Shown: positions 15,377 to 21,620 of the stretch, piece after piece
Position numbering within the stretch: the stretch's first letter is position 1
Layout: the number at the start of each line of letters is the position of its first letter
The notes under the pieces: model-generated
What the model saw: the letters and a program-made list of their open reading frames with translations, nothing else
What the model was told of the DNA's origin: nothing
Databases searched by the model: none
NCBI GenBank assembly: GCA_002506605.1
Contig: DAXX01000011.1
Span: 1 to 22,647 of the forward strand
DNA from: Thaumarchaeota archaeon UBA160
GTDB lineage: Archaea > Thermoproteota > Nitrososphaeria > Conexivisphaerales > UBA164
Direction: 5' to 3'
DNA: 22,647 nucleotides
Position numbers and translations under genes: made by a program

Positions 15377-15971
15377 TATTATCACCTTTTAACTTAAATT
15401 CTTCTAAAATAGGAGATTTGTAAGCAACAGTAACTTTTATACCGTAAAGCCCCATCTTAAGCAAAACATGCTCTACAGCGCTTCTGCTTGCAGCTTCTCT
15501 AGGGTAGCCGCTTTTTGGAATTATCCCTTCTCTAAATTTTTGAAAAGAGGCCCTTTCACTTCTTATCTTCCCTTGTAACTTTATTTCAATTCCTAAAGCG
15601 CCTGCAGCCATAGCTTCATCCATAGCTTGGGTAGCAGCTTTTCTGAAATTCACCCCTTTTTGATATGCATTTGCAAGCCTCAACGCTATTGCCTTAGGAT
15701 CTAATGCAGGATTTGCAACCTCGGTGGCATTTATAGAAACTTCCTTTAAACCTATCTCCTTTGATATGTCTTCCATAAGGTTGCGTACGTTAATCCCATG
15801 CAATCCAATAACTAGGCCTGGTCTTAGAGCAAGAATGTTAAGCCTTGTACCAAGAGGATTGCTTTCAAGATTCATATCTACAAAACCAGCCTGCTTTAGT
15901 TTCTTGTCAAGGTACTCCCTTAACATCATGGTCTGCTTTTTTGCTTCCAATAAATTTTTATAATAAACCAT
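15345..15971 (-). CDS. rps3: ribosomal protein uS3
   Basis: Small-subunit protein at the mRNA entry channel. About 208 residues: an N-terminal KH domain containing ILALRPGLVIGLHGINVRNL (the GxxG-type loop is GLHG), and a C-terminal domain with GALGIEIKLQGKIRSERA. The tail is charged and low-complexity. An ATG at 15977 overlaps the uL22 stop as ATGA, but GGGTGAT stands only two bases before it and 8-9 bases before the second ATG at 15971, which I prefer. The difference is two residues. Confidence 0.95.
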   Translation of the reverse strand: MVYYKNLLEAKKQTMMLREYLDKKLKQAGFVDMNLESNPLGTRLNILALRPGLVIGLHGINVRNLMEDISKEIGLKEVSINATEVANPALDPKAIALRLANAYQKGVNFRKAATQAMDEAMAAGALGIEIKLQGKIRSERASFQKFREGIIPKSGYPREAASRSAVEHVLLKMGLYGIKVTVAYKSPILEEFKLKGDNNEENKGQKSE

Positions 15972-15973
15972 AT

Positions 15974-16432
15974 TCATATCACCCTAGCAACAGCCTCAAC
16001 ATGAACATAAACATGTTTTTTTGGAGATCTTCTGCCAAAGGCTCGTGGAACGTATCTTACGAGCTTTCTTCCAGGATATGCTGAAGCATGAATTATTATA
16101 AGACGATTCACATCTAACCCTTTATATAAAGCATTTGATTCTAAATTCTCTAACAGTTTTAAAAAGTACTTTGCTACCTTAATCGGGTATCTGCCCGTAT
16201 AAAAACCTTCAACATTATGATGCCCAACTTTTTTGTGATACCTTTTAAAAGGTATCATACGTTTTTTATTTATAACTTCCTCCAATACTTGCTTAGCTCG
16301 ATCCAAACTCATGCCTGTTATATAGTTAGCTACTTCTCTTGCTTCTTTAGGGCTTATGTCAACTTCTCTTAAGCTACCCCTAACGTCCGAAACCTCATTA
16401 TATTCAACAAACGAATATCCAAACTCTGGCAT
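15974..16432 (-). CDS. rpl22: ribosomal protein uL22
   Basis: Large-subunit protein lining the exit tunnel, 152 residues in the archaeal form. Motifs are EVDISPKEAREVANYITGMSLDRAKQVLEEVI, KVGHHNVEGFYTGRYPIKVAKYFLKLLE, and the tunnel loop region RYVPRAFGRRSPKKHVYVHVEAV. It is the first gene of the cluster here: the usual upstream partners uL3, uL4, uL23, uL2 and uS19 are missing, and a promoter and a divergent tRNA gene take their place. A GGAAGG sequence lies just before the ATG. Confidence 0.96.
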   Translation of the reverse strand: MPEFGYSFVEYNEVSDVRGSLREVDISPKEAREVANYITGMSLDRAKQVLEEVINKKRMIPFKRYHKKVGHHNVEGFYTGRYPIKVAKYFLKLLENLESNALYKGLDVNRLIIIHASAYPGRKLVRYVPRAFGRRSPKKHVYVHVEAVARVI

Positions 16433-16458
16433 TTGCCTTCCATGTATTTATGTAATTA

Positions 16459-16475
16459 ATTTAAAAACTTTCCCT
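16459..16475 (-). promoter_or_regulatory. promoter of the ribosomal protein cluster
   Basis: On the minus strand a GAAAG BRE-like element (16471-16475) precedes TTTTTAAAT (16459-16467). This is 27-35 bases before the uL22 ATG at 16432, so transcription should begin only a few bases before it. A second TATA-like sequence TTATAAG (16474-16480) could start a slightly longer leader that would include GGAAGG. Confidence 0.5.
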
Positions 16476-16533
16476 TATAACTTTACAAAAGCTTAGATAT
16501 CACCATTTTGAATTTTATTACTTTCGTTTTACA

Positions 16534-16550
16534 GATAAATCTAAATAAGG
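16534..16550 (+). promoter_or_regulatory. promoter of tRNA-Ala
   Basis: GATAAAT followed by CTAAATAAG, centred near 16545, lies about 26 bases before the first base of the tRNA at 16571, as expected for an archaeal TATA element at a tRNA gene with no leader. Confidence 0.45.
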
Positions 16551-16570
16551 TGCATAAGAAAATAAAGTGA

Positions 16571-16642
16571 GGGCCGGTAGTTCAGGGGTAGAACGCCCGC
16601 CTCGCACGCGGGAGGTCGGGGGTTCAAGTCCCCCCCGGTCCA
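16571..16642 (+). tRNA. tRNA-Ala (anticodon CGC)
   Basis: A full 72-base cloverleaf. The acceptor stem is GGGCCGG paired with CCGGTCC, with G3-U70, the alanine identity pair. The D stem is GTTC/GAAC, the anticodon stem CCCGC/GCGGG with loop CTCGCAC (anticodon CGC, reading GCG), the T stem GGGGG/CCCCC with loop TTCAAGT, and the discriminator is A. No intron and no encoded CCA. The nearly all-GC stems in an AT-rich genome suggest growth at high temperature. It is divergent from the ribosomal cluster. Confidence 0.96.
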
Positions 16643-16689
16643 ATGAACCATTTATGATAGCTTAAGATTTTTCGCCATAAAGGCAAAAG

Positions 16690-16721
16690 CAAAAGTCGTT
16701 CAAAATCAAAGGCTTTGAACG
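16690..16721 (-). terminator. hairpin with T-rich tail, possible terminator of a minus-strand RNA
   Basis: A perfect 8-base inverted repeat (16697-16704 with 16714-16721) with a 9-base loop is followed on the minus strand by two TTTT runs. The orientation suits ending a minus-strand transcript from the GC-rich region 16760-17065. A separate run of six Ts on the minus strand at 16754-16759 could end it earlier. Confidence 0.35.
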
Positions 16722-16759
16722 ATAAATATGTATGAATACCAAAGGCTTAGCTTAAAAAA

Positions 16760-17065
16760 CCTATTGTTGTGTCGCGTTACGCAGTATTCATGTGAACAAC
16801 CCGACCTGTCGGTAAGGGCTGCGTCATAGCTGTGCTTGCCTCCACATATGGAATGATTTCATGCACTCCAGCTTGGATGTAGAAGCGCTATCATCCTAAG
16901 CTTTTCGCCTGCTTTCAAAAGCGCATCTTTGTCATATATTTCTTGATTGCCTACAAAAAGCATTTTAAAAGGGGCTATACATAACCCTCTTATAGAAAGG
17001 CACTTTAGCCACCTTTACCCCATTAAAGTTAAAGGGTGCGTTAACTAAAAATTAATGGCTAACAA
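16760..17065 (-). ncRNA. candidate structured RNA in the gap between tRNA-Ala and the HTH gene
   Basis: The 495 bases between tRNA-Ala and the HTH gene have no convincing ORF, yet 16801-16920 is about 49% G+C, far above the flanking genes. Hairpins seen: 16870-16902 (13 pairs in three blocks with single-base bulges); 16972-16987 (six pairs, UGUA loop, one pair a G-U only on the minus strand, whose complement would be an A/C mismatch); a six-base helix 16779-16784 with 16819-16824 enclosing a CCGA/TCGG hairpin at 16801-16812; and TCCA/TGGA at 16841-16852. A TATA-like CTTAAATAT on the minus strand (17087-17095) predicts a 5' end near 17065. The single G-U pair is the main strand argument. I do not recognise an RNA family. 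A decayed gene remains possible. Confidence 0.35.
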
Positions 17066-17086
17066 AATTTTGAGACCTTCCTCATC

Positions 17087-17117
17087 ATATTTAAGGCTAA
17101 AAAAACTTATATTTTAA
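17087..17117. promoter_or_regulatory. two divergent TATA boxes upstream of the HTH gene
   Basis: On the plus strand TTATATTTTAA (17107-17117) is centred about 27 bases before the TTG start at 17138, so the HTH mRNA is likely leaderless. On the minus strand CTTAAATAT (17087-17095) could drive the candidate RNA towards the tRNA gene. Confidence 0.45.
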
Positions 17118-17137
17118 TACTATTTTAATGAAAAGTA

Positions 17138-17839
17138 TTGGAAACTGATGAAATATACAAACTCATAGGAAGAATAGTTCTTTCAGAAAATCCTGGGTTA
17201 ATAATGAAAAAGATTAGAGAAAACCTCGACGTAAAGCAAAAAGAACTTGCCGAAGTAATAGGGGTTTCACCTCCTGTAATTTCCGATTATGAGAAAGGAG
17301 TTAGACGAAAAGCTGGAGTTAGATTTATTAAAAAATATATTGATGGACTTATTAAACTTAAAGGAACCGATTCCGTCATCTTATCTATATATCAGGATAA
17401 GCAGAACATAACAAACAGCGGAATTATAGATATAAAAGATTATAAAAAGCCAATAAGGGTTGCCGATTTGATAAACGCGGTAGAGGGTAAGGTATTAACT
17501 GGAAATGAAATGCTAGACCATTATCTTTTTGGGCATACAATATTGGACAGCATAAGGGCTATTATTGCGCTTAAAGGAGAACAGTTTTATAAAATATTTG
17601 GAAAATCGTCAGAGAGGGCTTTAATATTTACTAAAGTAGGTCTAGGCAGGAGCCCTATGGTAGCTGTCAGGATATCTCCTCTCAAGCCCAGGTTAGTTGC
17701 CATACATGGTACTCAAGACGTTGAAAAGCTTGCAATAGAAATGGCCAATGTTGAAAAGATAGTGCTCATAGTGATTCCTCCGATAGAGATATCAATGCTT
17801 ATAAATAAAATAAACAAGTTGGTAGAGAGTAATGATTGA
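17138..17839 (+). CDS. HTH (XRE/Cro-type) archaeal transcriptional regulator, COG1709-like
   Basis: A 233-residue predicted DNA-binding protein. The N-terminal helix-turn-helix is at about residues 21-70 (KKIRENLDVKQKELAEVIGVSPPVISDYEKG, then VRFIKKYIDGLI). The rest is a mixed alpha/beta domain (about 120-230) with GHTILDSIRAIIALKGEQFYKIFGKSSERALIFTKVGLGRSPMVAVRI, characteristic of the archaeal COG1709 regulators, whose ligand and targets I do not know. It starts with TTG at 17138, supported by the TATA spacing; the ATG at 17128 is out of frame. It overlaps the next gene by eight bases, so the two are probably made from one mRNA. The adjacent gene is not an obvious target clue. Confidence 0.85.
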   Translation: METDEIYKLIGRIVLSENPGLIMKKIRENLDVKQKELAEVIGVSPPVISDYEKGVRRKAGVRFIKKYIDGLIKLKGTDSVILSIYQDKQNITNSGIIDIKDYKKPIRVADLINAVEGKVLTGNEMLDHYLFGHTILDSIRAIIALKGEQFYKIFGKSSERALIFTKVGLGRSPMVAVRISPLKPRLVAIHGTQDVEKLAIEMANVEKIVLIVIPPIEISMLINKINKLVESND

Positions 17840-18728
17840 AGATTATTTAAAAGCAGGAAAAATAGCTTCAGAAGCTTTAAAAAAGTCTTTTGATGTAGTC
17901 TCCGAAGGAAAGAAAGTTTTAGAGATTTGTGAAGAATTAGAAGAATTTATAATAAAAAAGGGAGGATACCCAGCTTTCCCTGTCAACATTTCACAAAATG
18001 AAGAAGCAGCTCATTATACAGCTAAATTTGAAGATGATAAAACGATAAAGAAAGGAGCTATAGTAAAGGTGGATCTAGGCGTCCACGTACACGGTTACAT
18101 AGCTGATACAGCAATTACTATTACATTTTCAAGCATGGATTCAAGTATGGTAAAAGCGAACTATGAAACTCTTGAAAATGCCTTAAAAGCCATCCGTCCT
18201 GGATTAGAATTCTATGACTTTGGCTCTTATATAGAAAAAACTGCTAAAAATTATGGTTTTAAGACTATAGAAAATTTGATGGGACACAAGCTTGATCATT
18301 TTGTTTTGCATTCAGGTGTTTCTGTTCCTATGATAGGCTCCCCACTAAAGGGACATTTTGAGAAAAATAGTGCATATGCAATTGAACCTTTTTTTGTAGA
18401 AAGCAGCGCCATAGGATTTGTTATAGATGGTGAACACAGTAATATATACAGACTTATTTCACCTAAAAAACTAAAAGGCGATGAGAGCTCTAGCAATTTA
18501 ATTAGCTTTATCTGGGAAAAGTATAAAACTTTACCCTTTGCGTCAAGATGGATCGCCAAAGAATTTGGAGCAAATTCTGTGCAAATACTTGACAAGCTTG
18601 TAAAAGAGGGTGTATTAGAAGATTATCATGTGCTGATAGAAGCGGGAGGGGCAAGAGTAAGTCAGTTTGAACACACAGTGTACTTAACAGAAAATGAAAC
18701 CATCGTTACCACAAAATTTTTAGATTAA
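17832..18728 (+). CDS. map: type II methionine aminopeptidase
   Basis: Removes the initiator methionine from new proteins. The 298 residues have the metal ligands of the pita-bread fold: Asp81 (VKVDLGVH), Asp92 (IADTA), His152 (MGHKLDHF), Glu185 (AIEPF) and Glu280 (SQFEHTVYL), plus the substrate-contacting His61 (AAHYTA). The insert domain at about 190-260 (YRLISPKKLKG to the winged-helix-like part) makes it type II, as in archaea and eukaryotes. The usual GHxIxxYxLHxG region reads GHKLDHFVLHSG. The ATG overlaps the regulator's stop, indicating translational coupling. tRNA-Leu follows 49 bases later. Confidence 0.96.
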   Translation: MIEDYLKAGKIASEALKKSFDVVSEGKKVLEICEELEEFIIKKGGYPAFPVNISQNEEAAHYTAKFEDDKTIKKGAIVKVDLGVHVHGYIADTAITITFSSMDSSMVKANYETLENALKAIRPGLEFYDFGSYIEKTAKNYGFKTIENLMGHKLDHFVLHSGVSVPMIGSPLKGHFEKNSAYAIEPFFVESSAIGFVIDGEHSNIYRLISPKKLKGDESSSNLISFIWEKYKTLPFASRWIAKEFGANSVQILDKLVKEGVLEDYHVLIEAGGARVSQFEHTVYLTENETIVTTKFLD

Positions 18729-18740
18729 AAGCTAAAGAAT

Positions 18741-18755
18741 GAAAACGCTTAAATC
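18741..18755 (+). promoter_or_regulatory. promoter of tRNA-Leu
   Basis: GAAAACG (BRE-like) followed by CTTAAATC, centred near 18752, lies 26 bases before the first base of tRNA-Leu at 18778. Confidence 0.5.
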
Positions 18756-18777
18756 TTCATAGTTGATAATTTTTACT

Positions 18778-18862
18778 GCGGGGGTCGCCTAGCCAGGTCA
18801 ATGGCGCTGCCCTGAGGCGGCAGTCCCGTTGGGGTACGTGGGTTCAAATCCCACCCCCCGCA
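18778..18862 (+). tRNA. tRNA-Leu (anticodon GAG)
   Basis: A class II tRNA of 85 bases. The acceptor is GCGGGGG paired with CCCCCGC, the D arm uses GCC/GGC, the anticodon stem is CTGCC/GGCAG with loop CTGAGGC (anticodon GAG, reading CUC), the variable arm is long (TCCCGTTGGGG), the T stem is GTGGG/CCCAC with loop TTCAAAT, and the discriminator is A. No intron and no encoded CCA. Confidence 0.96.
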
Positions 18863-18875
18863 TATCAGTTATAAT

Positions 18876-19190
18876 TTACTCAAAAAGGGAATTATATTTC
18901 TGCTCAATTATAATGATGAGAACTTCGTTTGTTGCCAGTTCTCTTTTATCCTGTTTAGGCTTAATCTTTTCGTTTATAGTATCAAAAATATATTCCCCTG
19001 CAGGATAATTTTTCTCAGTATCTTTACAAAAGTGCAAACCTATCCCTTCATAAAATGGATGCATCGTATAAAGATAATCCTTGTACTTATATATCACTAC
19101 AGCCGGCGTTCTTCCAAGAAAGCTGGACATAGCCAAAAAATCTTTGACCAGATCTTCTAAATTAAAAAATTCTATTTTATATACGTCCAT
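18876..19190 (-). CDS. uncharacterised 104-residue protein
   Basis: I do not recognise a family. The protein is soluble-looking, without membrane segments or a signal peptide. It has two hydrophobic strand-like stretches (TPAVVIYKYKDYLYTMHPFY and NEVLIIIIEQKYNSLF) and a middle part with LHFCKDTEKNYPAGEYIFDTI, the overall pattern of a small alpha/beta domain. A CTTATAAAT box on the minus strand (19212-19219) lies 22-29 bases before the ATG, so it has its own leaderless promoter. Codon use resembles its neighbours. It ends 14 bases after the 3' end of the convergent tRNA-Leu gene. The promoter and reading frame make it likely real, but no function can be proposed. Confidence 0.65.
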   Translation of the reverse strand: MDVYKIEFFNLEDLVKDFLAMSSFLGRTPAVVIYKYKDYLYTMHPFYEGIGLHFCKDTEKNYPAGEYIFDTINEKIKPKQDKRELATNEVLIIIIEQKYNSLFE

Positions 19191-19211
19191 GATACAATAA
19201 GCGCTCTTTTG

Positions 19212-19219
19212 ATTTATAA
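19212..19219 (-). promoter_or_regulatory. TATA box for the 104-residue protein
   Basis: TTATAAAT on the minus strand, ending 22 bases before the ATG at 19190, the spacing of a leaderless archaeal promoter. Confidence 0.45.
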
Positions 19220-19302
19220 GGTTATTTATAACATATTAGAATTTCCTGCTAACTCTAATATTTTTTCGAAGAATCATCTTTCAAATTGTTTTTCAACTTT
19301 TT

Positions 19303-19551
19303 TCATTTGATCTTCTTTTCATCTATTATTATTCCGTCCTAATCTATTATTATCGCTTTTTCTCTTTTAGTCCTAATGGTCAGGTAGCTTAACATTTCTT
19401 CACCAGAAGTTATGTTATCTGACTTAAAGCCAATTACATATTTTATAGGATCTTTGCATTCGACCGTTCATAAAACAATTATCTTATGCTTTTTATCCTC
19501 ATAACCGCCAAAATTTTTGATAACAGATGAAAGCTTTTCTTTTTCTATCAT
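19303..19551 (-). pseudogene. small ORF after NAD kinase interrupted by in-frame TGA and TAG
   Basis: An 83-codon frame starts with an ATG that overlaps the NAD kinase stop as ATGA, the usual arrangement for a coupled second gene. It reads MIEKEKLSSVIKNFGGYEDK and on to KIIVL, then TGA (19468-19470), then TVECKDPIKYVIGF through TKREKAIIID, then TAG (19339-19341), then DGIIIDEKKIK and a final TGA (19303-19305). There is no frameshift, and the amino acid pattern stays protein-like: the TAG falls in what looks like the turn of a beta hairpin (IIID-x-DG-IIID), where a Lys or Glu codon would be one base away. Either two nonsense substitutions have killed the gene or the stops are read through. Family not recognised. 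Bases 19191-19302 otherwise hold only a promoter. Confidence 0.6.
19321..19353. repeat. two 12-base direct repeats 21 bases apart
   Basis: ATCTATTATTAT occurs at 19321-19332 and 19342-19353. The 21-base period keeps reading frame in the interrupted ORF, where each copy encodes IIID on the minus strand and the pair flanks the in-frame TAG. It may reflect a local duplication or simply two similar beta strands. Confidence 0.7.
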
Positions 19552-20339
19552 TTTAACATCTTTTGTATTTGAGAAATAGAATTTTTGAGCTTTACTAAAC
19601 TAAGATAGTCTCCTTTGTATACGGTAATATTTTCTTTAGGTAATATTTCATATCTTAACTGGCCATCAGCTATCATATAAGCATGAGAACTGCTAACTAT
19701 GTTTATCAAAGTTGGTTTGATTACAATAGCTGGTAAGGCTCTTAGCGGCATTACGGGATTTAGTATGACAGCTTCGATATCCTGTTCAACTATAGGCCCC
19801 CTATTGGAATAATTATAGCCCGTTGAACCAGAAGGGGTAGATATTATTAAGCCGTCCATTCTCTCTGTCATAGCGAACGCGTTCTCAACGCTTATTGAAA
19901 AGGTTGGGGTTTGATTAAAATTGGCTCTCTGTATGTAAAATTCGTTAAGAACGTTTACCGTTTCAAGGTCTGAGATCCTTGCTTTTAATCTCATTCTTTT
20001 TTCGATTAAATAATCCTTTGAAAGATAAGATTCTAGAAACTCGTTTATTCTTTCTTTTTCGATCTGAGCTAATATTCCCCTTCCTCCCATATTTATCCCT
20101 ATAACTTCTATGTGTTCAGGCAAAAACCTAGACAAGCCTAGGAGCGTGCCGTCGCCCCCAATTGTTATTGCTGAAGATATGTTTACTTTTTCTATTATTC
20201 TATACGACTCAACCCTATTAACGTAAGGCAGATCTTGGACGCTAAATAATTCAAAATGTTCTTTTAAAATAGAAATTATGTCTGCAACTTCTTGATTAAC
20301 TATACCTTCCTTAACAGCTATTAAAGATTTAATCTTCAC
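19548..20339 (-). CDS. nadK: NAD kinase
   Basis: Phosphorylates NAD to NADP using ATP or polyphosphate in the cytoplasm. The 263 residues have the GGDGTLL motif (61-67, catalytic Asp63), the NE dyad in VLNEFYIQR (132-133), and the Gly-rich DGLIISTPSGSTGYNYSNRGP region (162-182), followed by the beta-rich C-terminal domain. The length is normal. The start is GTG at 20339, with CTTTAAAG about 27 bases upstream on the minus strand, consistent with a leaderless start and a separate transcription unit from thpR 39 bases upstream. Its stop overlaps the ATG of the interrupted small ORF. Confidence 0.95.
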   Translation of the reverse strand: MKIKSLIAVKEGIVNQEVADIISILKEHFELFSVQDLPYVNRVESYRIIEKVNISSAITIGGDGTLLGLSRFLPEHIEVIGINMGGRGILAQIEKERINEFLESYLSKDYLIEKRMRLKARISDLETVNVLNEFYIQRANFNQTPTFSISVENAFAMTERMDGLIISTPSGSTGYNYSNRGPIVEQDIEAVILNPVMPLRALPAIVIKPTLINIVSSSHAYMIADGQLRYEILPKENITVYKGDYLSLVKLKNSISQIQKMLK

Positions 20340-20362
20340 AACTATATACTAGATTTATTTTT

Positions 20363-20370
20363 CTTTAAAG
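20363..20370 (-). promoter_or_regulatory. possible TATA box for NAD kinase
   Basis: CTTTAAAG, centred about 27 bases before the GTG at 20339, lies in the 39-base gap after thpR. An alternative AAATAAAT (20352-20359) is too close to the start. Confidence 0.35.
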
Positions 20371-20378
20371 ACTTTTGC

Positions 20379-20918
20379 TCAAAAAAGCTTGAATTCGTTC
20401 AAGGGCCTATAAATTGGCCCTTGAGGCAAAAGTTTGCTTTCCATAAGATAAAATTTTGTTACTCTGTACAAACCAAAGTCAAGGTTTAAAAAAGAGTTTA
20501 ATCTCTTTTTCAAAGCTTCCTTATCTTTTACAAATTTGACACGCGCAATTGTAATATGAGGAACAAAACCTTCATTGCTCTTTATGTTAATAGAACCTTT
20601 GTCAACCTCCTCTGCAAGCTTATTTAGTTCTTGCGAATACCCACCTATCCAGATTATCCTTATAAAATTGAATTCTGGAAAAACCCCAAGATCCTTGATA
20701 TGTATATCAAAACTTGGAAGAGAAATTTTAGAAAGATTTTTTACAATTTCTGCCCTTTCATCTTCACTAATTTCTCCTAAAAACTTTAATGTGAAGTGAA
20801 GATTTTCTTCTTTTGTTATGTTAATCCCGTTTTCGTTATTTTTTATTTCTTCAGCCACTTTTTTAATTTTTTTCTTTAACTCTTCATCTTCTATGTTCAC
20901 GCTAACGAAAGCTCTCAT
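20379..20918 (-). CDS. thpR: RNA 2',3'-cyclic phosphodiesterase / 2'-5' RNA ligase-like protein
   Basis: A member of the 2H phosphoesterase family that opens 2',3'-cyclic phosphates and, in vitro, can join tRNA halves by 2'-5' links. The 179 residues carry both HxTx motifs: HFTL at 41-44 (HFTLKFLGE) and HITI at 121-124 (PHITIARVKF), with the standard start MRAFVSVNIED. The physiological role in archaea is uncertain. The ATG overlaps the DUF72 stop as ATGA, so the two are translationally coupled. Confidence 0.94.
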   Translation of the reverse strand: MRAFVSVNIEDEELKKKIKKVAEEIKNNENGINITKEENLHFTLKFLGEISEDERAEIVKNLSKISLPSFDIHIKDLGVFPEFNFIRIIWIGGYSQELNKLAEEVDKGSINIKSNEGFVPHITIARVKFVKDKEALKKRLNSFLNLDFGLYRVTKFYLMESKLLPQGPIYRPLNEFKLF

Positions 20919-21604
20919 GCATTTTTGCTTAAGTTCAACATAAATAAAGCGTTTTCTAGCATTCCAGTATCATTGTTGAAATACAAATAGGCTTCTTTCG
21001 CACGAATTTTAACTATTTTTTCATAATAGTCTAAGAGCTCTTGTTCAGAATATTGATATGCATACCACTCAGTTAGCCCATGAAACCTCATATATATTAG
21101 TCCCTTGTTATCTATGATTTCATCAGGTAAACCTGGAGCGCTGACTGAACAAAAGTTATATCCTTGCTTAATTATGGTCTCTTTCAATCCCCACCAGCAT
21201 GGATCTCTAAATTCGATCACTGGATAACCTTTTATGCTTAAATTTTTTATAAATGACTCTAATCTTTCGATATTTTTTTCCTCGCAACCAAAAGTAGGAG
21301 GCATTTGAAAAAGCCAGAACTTTATTTTGTCTATCATTGGCTTAAATTTATCATAGAACTTTTGAAACGCGCTTGTACTTGCAAGTTTCATGTAATGTGT
21401 TACATATTTGTTTACTTTGATAGAAAAAACAAAATTATCTTTTGCTCTTGACCATTTTTTTATTGCCGCATAAGATGGGTAAGAATAAAATGTTGAATTT
21501 ATTTCAACGGTTTCAAAACCTTTAGAAATGTACCAGCTTAATTGATCTGGTTTGCCTTCATTCCAAAAATATGAATATCCTGAAGTTCCCACATAAATTT
21601 TCAT
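20915..21604 (-). CDS. DUF72 (YecE-like) protein
   Basis: A 229-residue TIM-barrel-like protein of the DUF72 family. Visible signature elements are the start KIYVGTSGYSYFWNEG, FETVEINSTFYSYPS, FVFSIKVNKYVTHYMKL, WLFQMPPTF, PVIEFRDPCWWG and the C-terminal GLIYMRFHGL...YLYFNNDTG. The biochemical function of the family is not established. It follows the ABC ATPase by 16 bases and overlaps thpR. The pairing with an RNA 2H phosphoesterase is context only. Confidence 0.92.
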   Translation of the reverse strand: MKIYVGTSGYSYFWNEGKPDQLSWYISKGFETVEINSTFYSYPSYAAIKKWSRAKDNFVFSIKVNKYVTHYMKLASTSAFQKFYDKFKPMIDKIKFWLFQMPPTFGCEEKNIERLESFIKNLSIKGYPVIEFRDPCWWGLKETIIKQGYNFCSVSAPGLPDEIIDNKGLIYMRFHGLTEWYAYQYSEQELLDYYEKIVKIRAKEAYLYFNNDTGMLENALFMLNLSKNA

Positions 21605-21620
21605 TAGATCTCATCATGAT

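Noticed and set aside
16760..17045. A frameshifted pseudogene on the minus strand joining fragments VAKVPFYKRVMYSPF, MLFVGNQEIYDKDALLKAG and EIIPYVEASTAMTQPLPTG
   Set aside because: The fragments lie in three different frames and each is only about 28-41 codons, within what chance open stretches give. No family is recognised, and there is no Cys pair as would be expected for a TnpB-type C-terminus. The hairpins with a strand-specific G-U pair fit RNA better, but decay of a gene is not excluded.
16690..17083. RNase P RNA on the minus strand, suggested by a GAGGAA-GGTC sequence (17072-17083) resembling conserved region I, and CGACAG near 16804-16809
   Set aside because: The expected ACAGAA...GGCUUA partner and a P4 helix with bulged U are absent, the CR-I-like sequence lies only a few bases after the TATA box and before the predicted transcript start, and strict archaeal conserved bases are not met. 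A covariance search would settle it.
19303..19551. Genome-wide reassignment of TAG or TGA to an amino acid
   Set aside because: uL15, uL30 and uS14 end in TAG, and nadK and several other genes end in TGA at the expected family C-termini, so both codons serve as normal stops.
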